A DNA stretch of 6,566 bases from Anaerolineae bacterium (GCA_020851855.1 JADZBY010000431.1:1-6566); one strand, 5' to 3'. Counted from the first letter of the stretch, positions 1 to 6,520 are shown. Numbers and translations are program-made. Notes: generated by a model not told the origin, from the letters alone.

Positions 1-399
1 CTCGCACACGCCCAGCTCGTGCGGGCTGAACGCGATACGCCGCTCGCACATCAGCCGCCGCAGATTGCCATAGGTGGACACGATGTTGAAGCCGTGATCG
101 TGCACGCCCGTATGCGACAGGTGGGTGGTCATCCATTCAAAGGTGCGCTCGCGGCCCACGGCGAGCAGGCGCGGGTCGTCGGCCAGATCATAGAGCAGAA
201 TGGCCTGGCCGATGAAGAATCCAAGCGTCCAGTCGGTCCAGGTGCGCGACGTGTACTCGCCGTTGATGGTGATGACCGGCGAGCCGCGCCCGTGATCCCA
301 GCGCTCGTGTACGGCGAGCACCTTTGGCGCGGCCAGGTCGACCAGGGTGTTGATCGCCGCGAGCAGATGTTGAGGCTCAAGGTCCAACTTGATGTGCAT
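1..399 (-). CDS. GH88-like unsaturated glucuronyl hydrolase, 5' part only (runs off left edge)
   Basis: An open frame reads from ATG at 399 down to base 1 with no stop: 133 codons, so the C-terminal part lies outside the window. The N-terminus starts MHIKLDLEPQ and has no signal peptide, which suggests a cytoplasmic protein. Residues 54-64 (WTDWTLGFFIG) followed by an LLYDLADDPRLL helix, and then HDHGF at 100-104, match the layout of GH88 enzymes, where a W..GF..G segment precedes an H-D-x-G-F motif containing one of the two active-site aspartates (here D101). The second aspartate would be off the edge. GH88 enzymes remove the 4,5-unsaturated uronic acid left at the non-reducing end by polysaccharide lyases, through hydration of the double bond. 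No clear Shine-Dalgarno lies before the ATG; an overlapping GTG at 413 opens a different frame that soon stops. GH105 (unsaturated rhamnogalacturonyl hydrolase) or another six-hairpin glycosidase is the main alternative. It is transcribed divergently from the dehydrogenase operon. Confidence 0.72.
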   Translation of the reverse strand, partial: MHIKLDLEPQHLLAAINTLVDLAAPKVLAVHERWDHGRGSPVITINGEYTSRTWTDWTLGFFIGQAILLYDLADDPRLLAVGRERTFEWMTTHLSHTGVHDHGFNIVSTYGNLRRLMCERRIAFSPHELGVCE

Positions 400-471
400 G
401 ATGTTCTTTTCACGAAGCCTGTACCGCAGGCGGTCCGCCGGGTTATTCGCTCCGAAAGCGCTCCCGGCCAG

Positions 472-500
472 TTGACTTTCCGGTCCGAGTGCGTTAGGCT
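472..500 (+). promoter_or_regulatory. Candidate sigma70-type promoter for the dehydrogenase operon
   Basis: TTGACT (472-477), a 17-bp spacer, then TAGGCT (495-500), which keeps the conserved T, A and final T of TATAAT. The predicted transcription start is near 507, leaving a leader of about 105 nt before the ATG at 612. A better -10 hexamer, TATACT, sits at 529-534 but has no -35 box at the right distance, so the actual start could lie further downstream. Confidence 0.42.
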
Positions 501-527
501 TTAGATCGATCTAATCTCCGAAGTCAA
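500..527 (-). promoter_or_regulatory. Candidate sigma70-type promoter for the GH88-like gene
   Basis: On the minus strand TTGACT (527-522) is followed after 16 bp by TCTAAA (505-500), which matches TATAAT at four of six positions. The predicted start is near 493, giving a leader of roughly 95 nt before the ATG at 399. This promoter faces the plus-strand candidate and overlaps it, so one polymerase would exclude the other. Confidence 0.38.
501..514. promoter_or_regulatory. Perfect 14-bp palindrome, candidate operator
   Basis: TTAGATCGATCTAA is its own reverse complement over all 14 bases and has a central CG step, as many LacI-family operators do. It overlaps the predicted start of the plus-strand promoter and the -10 region of the minus-strand promoter. 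A protein bound here could block both divergent transcripts. No regulator gene is present in the window, and the sequence matches no operator I can name. Confidence 0.5.
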
Positions 528-595
528 CTATACTCCGTGCCCGGTCTATCGTCAAGCCGGTCGCGGGCGACTGCGAAAAGTCAGGCTGCAAGAGC

Positions 596-605
596 AAGGA
601 CGAGG
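596..605 (+). promoter_or_regulatory. Ribosome binding site of the aldehyde dehydrogenase
   Basis: AAGGACGAGG ends 6 nt before the ATG at 612 and offers AAGGA or GAGG as Shine-Dalgarno. It supports ATG 612 over the in-frame GTG at 537, which would add 25 residues rich in Arg, Ser and Ala that do not look like an aldehyde dehydrogenase N-terminus. Confidence 0.6.
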
Positions 606-611
606 TTTCCC

Positions 612-2009
612 ATGAACACCGACACGATGGCGGTACTCAATCCCGCAACCAATCAGGTCATCGATACCGTGCCCTGCGCATCCGCCGACGACATTCACCA
701 GGCCGTCGCCCGCGCCAAACAGGCCACCCGTACCTGGAAGGCGGTCCCCCTGCACGAGCGCGTACAGCGCATCCGCACGCTGGCGGCGCTGGTGCGCGAG
801 CACGTTGACGAGCTTGCCCCGCTGATGAGCATGGAAGTGGGCAAGGTCATTGGCGAAGCGCGGGACGAAGTTGGCGCGTGCGCCATGTTGCTGGAAGGCT
901 ACGCCAACCAGACGCTGCACGCGACATGGCGCATGCTGCCCGGCGACGCCCAGCCCGGCTTCGAGCGTGATCTGCTGTTCATCGCGCGCGAGCCGCTCGG
1001 CGTGGTGGGCGTGATCCTGCCGTTTAACTTCCCGCTCGACCTGTTCGCGCACAAGGTCGGGCCGTCGCTGGCCGTCGGGAACACGGTTGTGCTCAAGCCG
1101 TCGGAAGATGCGCCGCTGGCGATCCTCAGAGTGGCGGAACTCGCCCGCCAGGCGGGCATCGGCGACGACGTGCTCCAGATCGTCACCGGCGACCGCGACA
1201 CAGGCCGCGCCCTGGTCGAATCGGACGTGGACGCCATCACCTTCACGGGCAGCACCGCCGCCGGGCTGGACATCGCCAGCCGCCGCGCCCGGTTCCTGAC
1301 GCCGACGTACCTCGAACTGGGCGGCAACGACTCCGCGATTGTGCTCGACGACGCCGACCTGGGGCTGGCGGTTGATTCCATCCTGTTCAGCCGCACGCTG
1401 GTCAACGGGCAGTGCTGCTGCGCGACGAAGCGAGTCATTGCGTCCCGGGCCGTGTCCTCGACGCTGATCGAGATGCTGGCGGACCGCGTCAGCGCCCTGA
1501 CCATCGGGGATCCGCAGTCGCCCACCACAAACGTGGGGCCGCTCATCAACGCGACGGCGGCGGCGCGCGTCAACCAGCAACTGAAGGCCATTCTGGACGG
1601 CGGCGCAACCCTTCTATGCGGCAGCGGTGTGGCAGTGGGCAACTTCTTGCAGCCCGTGATCCTGGTCGACGTCGCCGCCGACAACCCGGTGGCGTCCGAC
1701 ATGGAAGTTTTCGCGCCGGTGATCCCCGTGATCCAGGCCAAGAGCGACGACGAAGCGGTCGAGATCGCGAACCTGAGCCACTACGGCCTGAACTCGTCGG
1801 TGTTCTCGCGCGATACGGCGCGGGCGATGTCCGTCGCGCGCCGCCTGGAAGCCGGGTCCATCGCCATCAACGGGGCCGGGTTGTTCCGCTTTGGCGCGGC
1901 CCCGTTTGGCGGCTACAAACACTCTGGCCTGGGGCGCGAAGGCTATCTCGTCAGCATTGAGGAGATGACGCAGGCCAAGACGATCAACCTGCGGGGTTAC
2001 TGGGCATAA
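612..2009 (+). CDS. NAD(P)-dependent aldehyde dehydrogenase
   Basis: A 465-aa cytoplasmic enzyme of the aldehyde dehydrogenase superfamily, which oxidises an aldehyde to the carboxylic acid with NAD(P)+. Its length is normal for the family. Key residues are all present: oxyanion-hole N139 in PFNFP, cofactor-binding K162 and E165 in KPSEDAP, the FTGST loop at 211-215, general base E235 in LELGGND, nucleophile C269 in NGQCCC (the fourth position of G-Q-x-C), and E365 in EVFAPV. The C-terminal PFGGYKHSGLGREG (431-444) is also standard. E165, where NADP-preferring enzymes often differ, points to NAD+ (inference). LELGGND with GQxC recalls the lactaldehyde, phosphonoacetaldehyde and non-phosphorylating glyceraldehyde-3-phosphate group, but the substrate cannot be fixed from sequence. 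In this context an aldehyde from sugar or uronate breakdown, such as lactaldehyde or 2-oxoglutarate semialdehyde, is a fair guess. It is the first gene of the likely operon; the next starts 58 bp downstream. Confidence 0.93.
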   Translation: MNTDTMAVLNPATNQVIDTVPCASADDIHQAVARAKQATRTWKAVPLHERVQRIRTLAALVREHVDELAPLMSMEVGKVIGEARDEVGACAMLLEGYANQTLHATWRMLPGDAQPGFERDLLFIAREPLGVVGVILPFNFPLDLFAHKVGPSLAVGNTVVLKPSEDAPLAILRVAELARQAGIGDDVLQIVTGDRDTGRALVESDVDAITFTGSTAAGLDIASRRARFLTPTYLELGGNDSAIVLDDADLGLAVDSILFSRTLVNGQCCCATKRVIASRAVSSTLIEMLADRVSALTIGDPQSPTTNVGPLINATAAARVNQQLKAILDGGATLLCGSGVAVGNFLQPVILVDVAADNPVASDMEVFAPVIPVIQAKSDDEAVEIANLSHYGLNSSVFSRDTARAMSVARRLEAGSIAINGAGLFRFGAAPFGGYKHSGLGREGYLVSIEEMTQAKTINLRGYWA

Positions 2010-2055
2010 GGCTGCCGCACACCATCATTCAACGCCCTGAAACTGAAATCACGTG

Positions 2056-2061
2056 AAGGAG
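2056..2061 (+). promoter_or_regulatory. Shine-Dalgarno that sets the GTG start at 2068
   Basis: AAGGAG is a near-perfect Shine-Dalgarno ending 6 nt before GTG 2068. An in-frame GTG at 2053 lies immediately upstream of this element and has no ribosome site of its own, so the longer reading is unlikely. Confidence 0.75.
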
Positions 2062-2067
2062 AGCGGA

Positions 2068-4308
2068 GTGCCCACCGAACAACCATCCCGGCCCGACGCC
2101 GAGCACGCCGAGCGCGTGGCCCGGCTGCACGCGCGGTCGCTTGAGGCGGCGCGGTCGCTGCTGGACCCGCAGCGGCATCTCATCGCGCTGCCGTCCGCCA
2201 GCGACCCGACTCTGAAAACGTACTGGCAGGCCGGCTCGCTGCCGCTGGCATATGCCCTGCTGGCGAACGGCGACCCGGACATGCGGCGCGAGGCGGCCCA
2301 TATCGTCGCCGCGGCCCTGGATTCGCAGGAAACCACACCGGGCCATCCCCATCGTGGCAACTGGACGTGGCTGGCCGATGACCCGGAAGTCGGCGACCTC
2401 AACGCCATCCAGTTCGTGCTGCGCTGGCTGCTGCCGTTGCTGGTCGATCACAGCCACCGCCTGCCCGCCGACCTGCAGGCGCGCTGCCGCGAGAGCGTGC
2501 GGCTCGCCCTGGAAGAAGAAGAGCGGATGCAGGTCGCGCCGACGTTCAGCAACATTCACATCGTCTCGCTGTTCGCGCTGCTGGTCGGCGGCGCGTGGCT
2601 GGACGATGAACACTTCCTGGCCGTCGGCAAGGCGCGCTGGGCAGCCTGGGTGGACTTTACGGTCAACAACGGCGCGCCGCACGAGTACAACAGCCCGGAT
2701 TACCTGGGCTGGCAGCTTTCCGGGCTGGCGCTCATCCACCGGTACGCGCCCGGCCCGGCGATTCGCCTTCAGGCGCGGCTGATGCTGGAGCGCTTTTGGC
2801 TGCATCTTGCGCTCCACATCCACCAGCCCACCGGGCAGATGGCCGGGCCGCATTCCCGCGCCTACTGGTACACGATGGCGACGGGCCGGGGCGCGGCAAA
2901 GGATGCGCTGTGGCTGGAAACCGGCCTGGACTGGGCCAAACAGCCGGGGCCATACGGCGGCGACGACGCGCCGCCCGGCAACTTCATGACGCTGGCGATG
3001 GCCCTCGTGGACTACCGTGCGCCGGACTACCTGATCGGCTGGCTGGCGCACCAGGCCGACAAGATGCCCTACGAAGTGCGCGAGACGGCCAACCGCGACG
3101 AGGGCCTGGACCTCACGACGTACTGCACGCCCGGTTACGCGCTCGGCACGGCGTCCCGCACCTACGCCATCGGCACGGACTGTTTCTACATCGAGCACGA
3201 GGCCAACAACCTCATGCTCCACTACAAACGCCCGTCGGAACAGGGCGGTTGGGGCATGATGTATTCGCGCTACGTCGTCAACGAGCGCCACTGGGGCAGC
3301 ATGGGGCCTGCGCCGGACCGCCCGAAGACGGGCAACTTCTATGAGCACGGGCACTTCGCCGGGGTGCAGCAGCGCAACAAGGCAATCGCGCTGTACGCGC
3401 TCATGCCGGAGCAGCAGGAAGTTTTCTCGCTGAAGACGGTCGTGGCGTTTCAGTCCGGCGCGTCGTTGGAGCGGGTCTGGATCAACGATCAGCCCGTCGA
3501 TCTGGCGGAATCTGGGCAATCCCTGAGCGCCGACGACTGGCTGATCGTCGAGGATGGTGGGGTGTATGTCGGCGTGCGGGCATTGCAACCCAGCGTCCTG
3601 CGCCGCGATGCGCCCATCCAGCTTGAGCGTGGGCCGCTCGGAGAGCTGTGGCTCGCCATCTACAACTACCGGGGAGCCGCCATACGCTTCTGGGAATATG
3701 CGTCGCTAAAGGGCGCGTTCTGGCGCGGCAACCTGCGGGCGGGCTTCGTGGTCGAAGTGGCCGAGCGCCGCGAGCACCCCTCGGCAGCCGCGTTTCTGGC
3801 CCACCTTCGCGGCGCGCACATCGCCGATACGGTCGATGCGGCGTGCGTGCGCACGGTATCGTACACGAACGGCGGCGACTCGCTGGCGCTGCGTTATGAC
3901 CTGTGGAAGACGCAGCCCGCCGGGCGCGTGATCGCTGGAAAAGCCTACGCGCCCCCGCACCTGACCTCGCCGCTGGCAGTCCAGGGCGACGCCGGCTCTC
4001 TCGCTCTGTCGGGCGCGATGCTGTACACGCAGCCGCAGCCCATGTGGCTGATCGCGCTGGCCGATGGGCCGGGCGCGCCGAGCTACACGGCGGTCAATCC
4101 GCTGGACCGGGCCACGCCGCTGCGCTTCGAAACGCCGCTCGGCGCGGTCACCGCGTCGGCGTGGGGATTGGGGCGCATCGGATGGCGTGTCACGGCGGAC
4201 GGGGAGCAAGAGATCACCGTGGACTGCCTGCGCGCGCCGAAAGACCTGATCGTCCCGGACGGCGCACGCGTCGTGTGGCGTGATCCACTGCCGACGCACG
4301 CCGAGTAG
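2068..4308 (+). CDS. Predicted alpha-toroid/beta-sandwich lyase-like protein (paralog 1), unassigned family
   Basis: A 746-aa protein that I do not recognise as a named family. It starts MPTEQPSRPD with no signal peptide or membrane segment. Residues about 15-350 are mostly amphipathic helix, as in an (alpha/alpha) toroid; about 430-746 are rich in short beta strands, as in a beta-sandwich. Toroid plus sandwich is typical of several polysaccharide lyase families and some glycosidases. Motifs shared with the downstream paralog are Q87-E88 with PHxGN (94-98), DLNAIQF (110-116), N162, HEYNSPDY (205-212), and HIHQPTGQMAGPHSRAY (250-266). Polar residues there (H205, E206, N208, Y212, H250, H252, H262, R264, Y266) are the best active-site candidates. 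Between Y266 and the shared TTY/TTF site it is about 30 residues longer than the paralog. With a GH88-like gene next door, action as an intracellular lyase on uronic-acid oligosaccharides is plausible, but a glycosidase or other carbohydrate-active role is not excluded. Confidence 0.8.
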   Translation: MPTEQPSRPDAEHAERVARLHARSLEAARSLLDPQRHLIALPSASDPTLKTYWQAGSLPLAYALLANGDPDMRREAAHIVAAALDSQETTPGHPHRGNWTWLADDPEVGDLNAIQFVLRWLLPLLVDHSHRLPADLQARCRESVRLALEEEERMQVAPTFSNIHIVSLFALLVGGAWLDDEHFLAVGKARWAAWVDFTVNNGAPHEYNSPDYLGWQLSGLALIHRYAPGPAIRLQARLMLERFWLHLALHIHQPTGQMAGPHSRAYWYTMATGRGAAKDALWLETGLDWAKQPGPYGGDDAPPGNFMTLAMALVDYRAPDYLIGWLAHQADKMPYEVRETANRDEGLDLTTYCTPGYALGTASRTYAIGTDCFYIEHEANNLMLHYKRPSEQGGWGMMYSRYVVNERHWGSMGPAPDRPKTGNFYEHGHFAGVQQRNKAIALYALMPEQQEVFSLKTVVAFQSGASLERVWINDQPVDLAESGQSLSADDWLIVEDGGVYVGVRALQPSVLRRDAPIQLERGPLGELWLAIYNYRGAAIRFWEYASLKGAFWRGNLRAGFVVEVAERREHPSAAAFLAHLRGAHIADTVDAACVRTVSYTNGGDSLALRYDLWKTQPAGRVIAGKAYAPPHLTSPLAVQGDAGSLALSGAMLYTQPQPMWLIALADGPGAPSYTAVNPLDRATPLRFETPLGAVTASAWGLGRIGWRVTADGEQEITVDCLRAPKDLIVPDGARVVWRDPLPTHAE

Positions 4309-4343
4309 CCGCCGAAATAGTAACGTTCACACACTTCCGATGT

Positions 4344-4350
4344 GGGGAGA
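4344..4350 (+). promoter_or_regulatory. Shine-Dalgarno for the second toroid gene, start at ATG 4354
   Basis: The purine-rich GGGGAGA sits 3 nt before ATG 4354; its GGGG or GGAG part can pair with 16S rRNA at a short distance. An in-frame GTG at 4342 overlaps this element and would leave no ribosome site upstream, so the ATG is preferred. Confidence 0.6.
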
Positions 4351-4353
4351 GTC

Positions 4354-6387
4354 ATGCCACAACCGCTCCCGCTGCCAGCCGGCTTCAATCCCGACACGAA
4401 CATGATCGCGCGCGTCGTGGATGGCCGGACCTACCATTCCATCATCCCGGCGGTGCGCTGGGCGCCTGCGCTCGTGGAGAACGGGACGCCAGAGGACCTC
4501 GCGCAGGCCGAGCGGACCATCCGCGCCCTGATCGCCTGCCAGGAGACGCACCCCGACGACCCGCACTATGGGAATTTCTTCTGGGAGCGCGAAGACGAGG
4601 CCGTGGAAGACCTGAATGCGGTGCAGTTCATCCTGTTCAACTTTATCCCTATCATGGTCCAGTATCAGGATCGCCTCTCGCCCAGTTTACAACAGGACAT
4701 GCTGGCCAGCATCCGGCTTGGGCTGGACGAGATCAGGCGGCTCGACGTGCACCCGGCGTACACGAACATCGTGCTCAAGGACATCTCGAACTCGTGCCTG
4801 GGCGGCGAGCTTCTCGGGGATGCCGCCATCGCCCAGCGCGGCTACGACAAACTGCTCGACTGGATGCGCCTGACCGATCAGAACGGCATCCCGACGGAAT
4901 TTAACAGCCCGCCCTACGCCGACATCGCAATCCGGGTGCTGCACAGCCTGTCCACGCTCGTCCGGCACGCGGAAACCCGGATGCGCGCCCGAGTCATGCT
5001 CTATCGCCTCGGCCTGAGCATCGCGCTCCACATTCACACGCCGACGGGACGGCTGGCCGGGCCGTACAGCCGCGCTTACCGGCCTTCCGTATTCGGGGAG
5101 ACGCCGCCGGAGATCGTCACGTTCCGCGAATGGCTCCGGGACGGCATTCTGCCGGGCTGGTTCGCCGATTTGCTGACATATCGCGGCGACCAGATGCAGG
5201 TGGCGGAAACATCCGACGCGGAAAAGGGCGTGGGGATCACGACGTTTCACAGCCCATCGTTTGCCCTGGGCGTCGCGTCCCACGAACTGGATACGCAGGC
5301 CAACCGGTTCATTGCGCTGCAATCCAATGTGTGCATCGCCCATTACCGCGTCCCGGACCCGGACCAGGTCGGCGTGGCGCTGTCGCGGTACATCCTCGAT
5401 GACAAATGGGTCGGGGACTTCCGCACGACGCCCTCGCGCGAAGCCGACCAGCTCTTGCCCGAAGAAGGGCGTTTCCTCGGCGTGCAGGACGGCCCGCGTA
5501 TGATCGGCCTGTACTGCCCCAGAGAGCTTGGCGCGTGGTCGCGCTGTCAGAGCGCGAAGGCGGCGATTCTCTGGCTGCACCGCCAGAATGTAGATGCGAT
5601 CTGGGTGGGTGGGCGTGAAGTGCAAGCCCTGCCCGCCGACGTGCTGCCCGGCGACACGGTCGTGGTGTCCAGCGGCTCGGCGCTGATCGCCGTGCGCCCG
5701 TTGCAGCGCACCGACCTGGGCCGCAACGCGCCGCTGCGCCTGGTTGAGATCGACGGCCACCTGGCGCTGGAGATGTACAACTACCTGGGACCGGCCAAGA
5801 CATTCTGGGAGATGGCGACGCCCGGATCGTTTTACCAGGGCCAGCCGCAGTGTGGTTTTTATCTGGAGATCGCGGAGAAGTCTGAGCACACGGACGGGCG
5901 CGCCTTTGGCGAGATGGTCGCGCGCGGCAATCTCACCGACCACGCGGAGCCGCCCGTGACCAACGACGCCGGGCGCGAACGCCTGTGGCGGGTGGAGTAC
6001 AGCCGGGATGGCGCGGCGCTGGGCCTCGAGATCGACCTGCTGGGCTGGCGGCTCAGAAGCCGTTGGAATCACCTGGGCGAGATGGGGTGGCCGATGCTCG
6101 ATGCGCCGGCGGCGGCGCAGACTCGCACCGGCTGTGTTCAGATCGGCGCGGCCACGCTCACCTGTGGAGAAGATGCCGCGTGGCTGGTGGCGCTGCCGGA
6201 GCGCAATCTGTGGGTGGCCGCCTATCACGGCGCACAGCCTGCGCCGTTCAGCCTGACCGTTCCAGCGGGCCGCGTCGACCTCGATCAGATGGGCACGGGC
6301 ATCGTCACCTGGAATAACGGGATCGTCACTGTCGAGGCGCTGGATATGGCCCCCGACCTGAAGATCGTCGGCGGGTGGCTCGCGTAG
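4354..6387 (+). CDS. Predicted alpha-toroid/beta-sandwich lyase-like protein (paralog 2), unassigned family
   Basis: A 677-aa protein, clearly homologous to the gene 45 bp upstream. Residues 60-242 align with residues 84-266 of paralog 1 without a gap (constant offset of 24). By hand count about 34 of the first 80 positions are identical, so the two genes are old duplicates rather than a recent copy. Conserved landmarks are Q63-E64 with PHYGN (70-74), DLNAVQF (86-92), N138, TEFNSPPY (181-188) and HIHTPTGRLAGPYSRAY (226-242). The beta-rich second half also aligns, for instance MYNYLGPAKTFWEMA (474-488) with IYNYRGAAIRFWEYA upstream. The N-terminus MPQPLPLPAG has no signal peptide. The same toroid-plus-sandwich reading applies, with a carbohydrate lyase the favoured but unproven role. 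H205 of paralog 1 is Thr here and Y207 is Phe, so the two enzymes may differ in substrate or mechanism. It is the last gene of the likely operon. Confidence 0.8.
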   Translation: MPQPLPLPAGFNPDTNMIARVVDGRTYHSIIPAVRWAPALVENGTPEDLAQAERTIRALIACQETHPDDPHYGNFFWEREDEAVEDLNAVQFILFNFIPIMVQYQDRLSPSLQQDMLASIRLGLDEIRRLDVHPAYTNIVLKDISNSCLGGELLGDAAIAQRGYDKLLDWMRLTDQNGIPTEFNSPPYADIAIRVLHSLSTLVRHAETRMRARVMLYRLGLSIALHIHTPTGRLAGPYSRAYRPSVFGETPPEIVTFREWLRDGILPGWFADLLTYRGDQMQVAETSDAEKGVGITTFHSPSFALGVASHELDTQANRFIALQSNVCIAHYRVPDPDQVGVALSRYILDDKWVGDFRTTPSREADQLLPEEGRFLGVQDGPRMIGLYCPRELGAWSRCQSAKAAILWLHRQNVDAIWVGGREVQALPADVLPGDTVVVSSGSALIAVRPLQRTDLGRNAPLRLVEIDGHLALEMYNYLGPAKTFWEMATPGSFYQGQPQCGFYLEIAEKSEHTDGRAFGEMVARGNLTDHAEPPVTNDAGRERLWRVEYSRDGAALGLEIDLLGWRLRSRWNHLGEMGWPMLDAPAAAQTRTGCVQIGAATLTCGEDAAWLVALPERNLWVAAYHGAQPAPFSLTVPAGRVDLDQMGTGIVTWNNGIVTVEALDMAPDLKIVGGWLA

Positions 6388-6391
6388 CCAT
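6379..6391. repeat. 13-nt direct repeat, copy 1 (spans the stop codon of the last gene)
   Basis: CTCGCGTAGCCAT covers the last two sense codons (Leu, Ala), the TAG stop (6385-6387) and four following bases. An exact second copy lies 161 bp downstream, on the far side of the palindromic element. Confidence 0.6.
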
Positions 6392-6440
6392 CAAGGTTAT
6401 CGTACCAAGAGATCGGCTGAGGCGGGCGGTACAAGAAGCG

Positions 6441-6520
6441 CCTCACCCCTGGCCCCCTCTCCACGCGGAGTACCGCGTAGAGAGGGGAGAGCGCGCGCAG
6501 CGGCAGGGCCGGGGGTGAGG
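6441..6520. repeat. 80-bp palindromic interspersed repeat (MITE/REP-like)
   Basis: The outer arms CCTCACCCCTGGCC (6441-6454) and GGCCGGGGGTGAGG (6507-6520) are inverted copies matching at 13 of 14 positions. A long inner hairpin lies between them. There is no ORF inside. I associate intergenic repeats of this kind with Chloroflexota and some other GC-rich genomes, but only one copy is visible here, so dispersal cannot be shown from this window. Lying 53 bp after the last stop codon, its transcript could stabilise or terminate the operon mRNA. No T-run follows, so classic intrinsic termination is not supported. Confidence 0.65.
6454..6487. other. Strong inner hairpin of the palindromic repeat
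   Basis: Bases 6454-6468 pair with 6473-6487 over 15 positions with a single C/A mismatch (6462 and 6479), closing on an AGTA loop (6469-6472). The stem is very GC-rich and should fold stably in RNA or single-stranded DNA. The asymmetric segment 6488-6506 (rich in GCGC) lies between this hairpin and the outer right arm. Confidence 0.65.

Larger units (their letters stand above)
470..529. repeat. 9-bp inverted repeat AGTTGACTT / AAGTCAACT in the divergent control region
   Basis: AGTTGACTT at 470-478 is mirrored exactly by AAGTCAACT at 521-529, with arms 42 bp apart. Each arm contains TTGACT, a good -35 hexamer, pointing inwards. The repeat may therefore be two opposed promoter elements, two regulator half-sites, or both. 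It lies inside the 212-bp gap (400-611) between the divergent genes; the rest of that gap shows no small ORF with a convincing ribosome site. Confidence 0.6.

Noticed and set aside
19..504. Plus-strand open frame of 161 codons across the left edge
   Set aside because: It mirrors the minus-strand GH88-like gene, which has recognisable motifs (HDHGF, WTDWTLGFF), and it runs into the promoter region.
529..534. TATACT as the main -10 box of the operon promoter
   Set aside because: The hexamer is good, but no -35-like sequence lies 16-18 bp upstream. It is kept only as an alternative start.
552..1580. Minus-strand open frame of 342 codons opposite the aldehyde dehydrogenase
   Set aside because: The plus-strand frame has every catalytic residue of aldehyde dehydrogenase; the antisense product is low-complexity, rich in Arg, Gly and Val.
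2029..3588. Long minus-strand open frame (519 codons) opposite the first toroid gene
   Set aside because: It is Arg- and His-rich with no recognisable domain, and lies opposite a gene supported by a strong Shine-Dalgarno and a conserved paralog. Long antisense frames are expected in GC-rich coding DNA.
4687..6228. Long minus-strand open frame (513 codons) opposite the second toroid gene
   Set aside because: It shows the same antisense signature (Arg, Gln, Val, His rich) with no domain or ribosome site; the plus-strand frame is conserved with its paralog.
6441..6520. CRISPR repeat or intrinsic terminator
   Set aside because: There is a single palindromic unit with no repeated spacer pattern, and the hairpin is not followed by a T-run.
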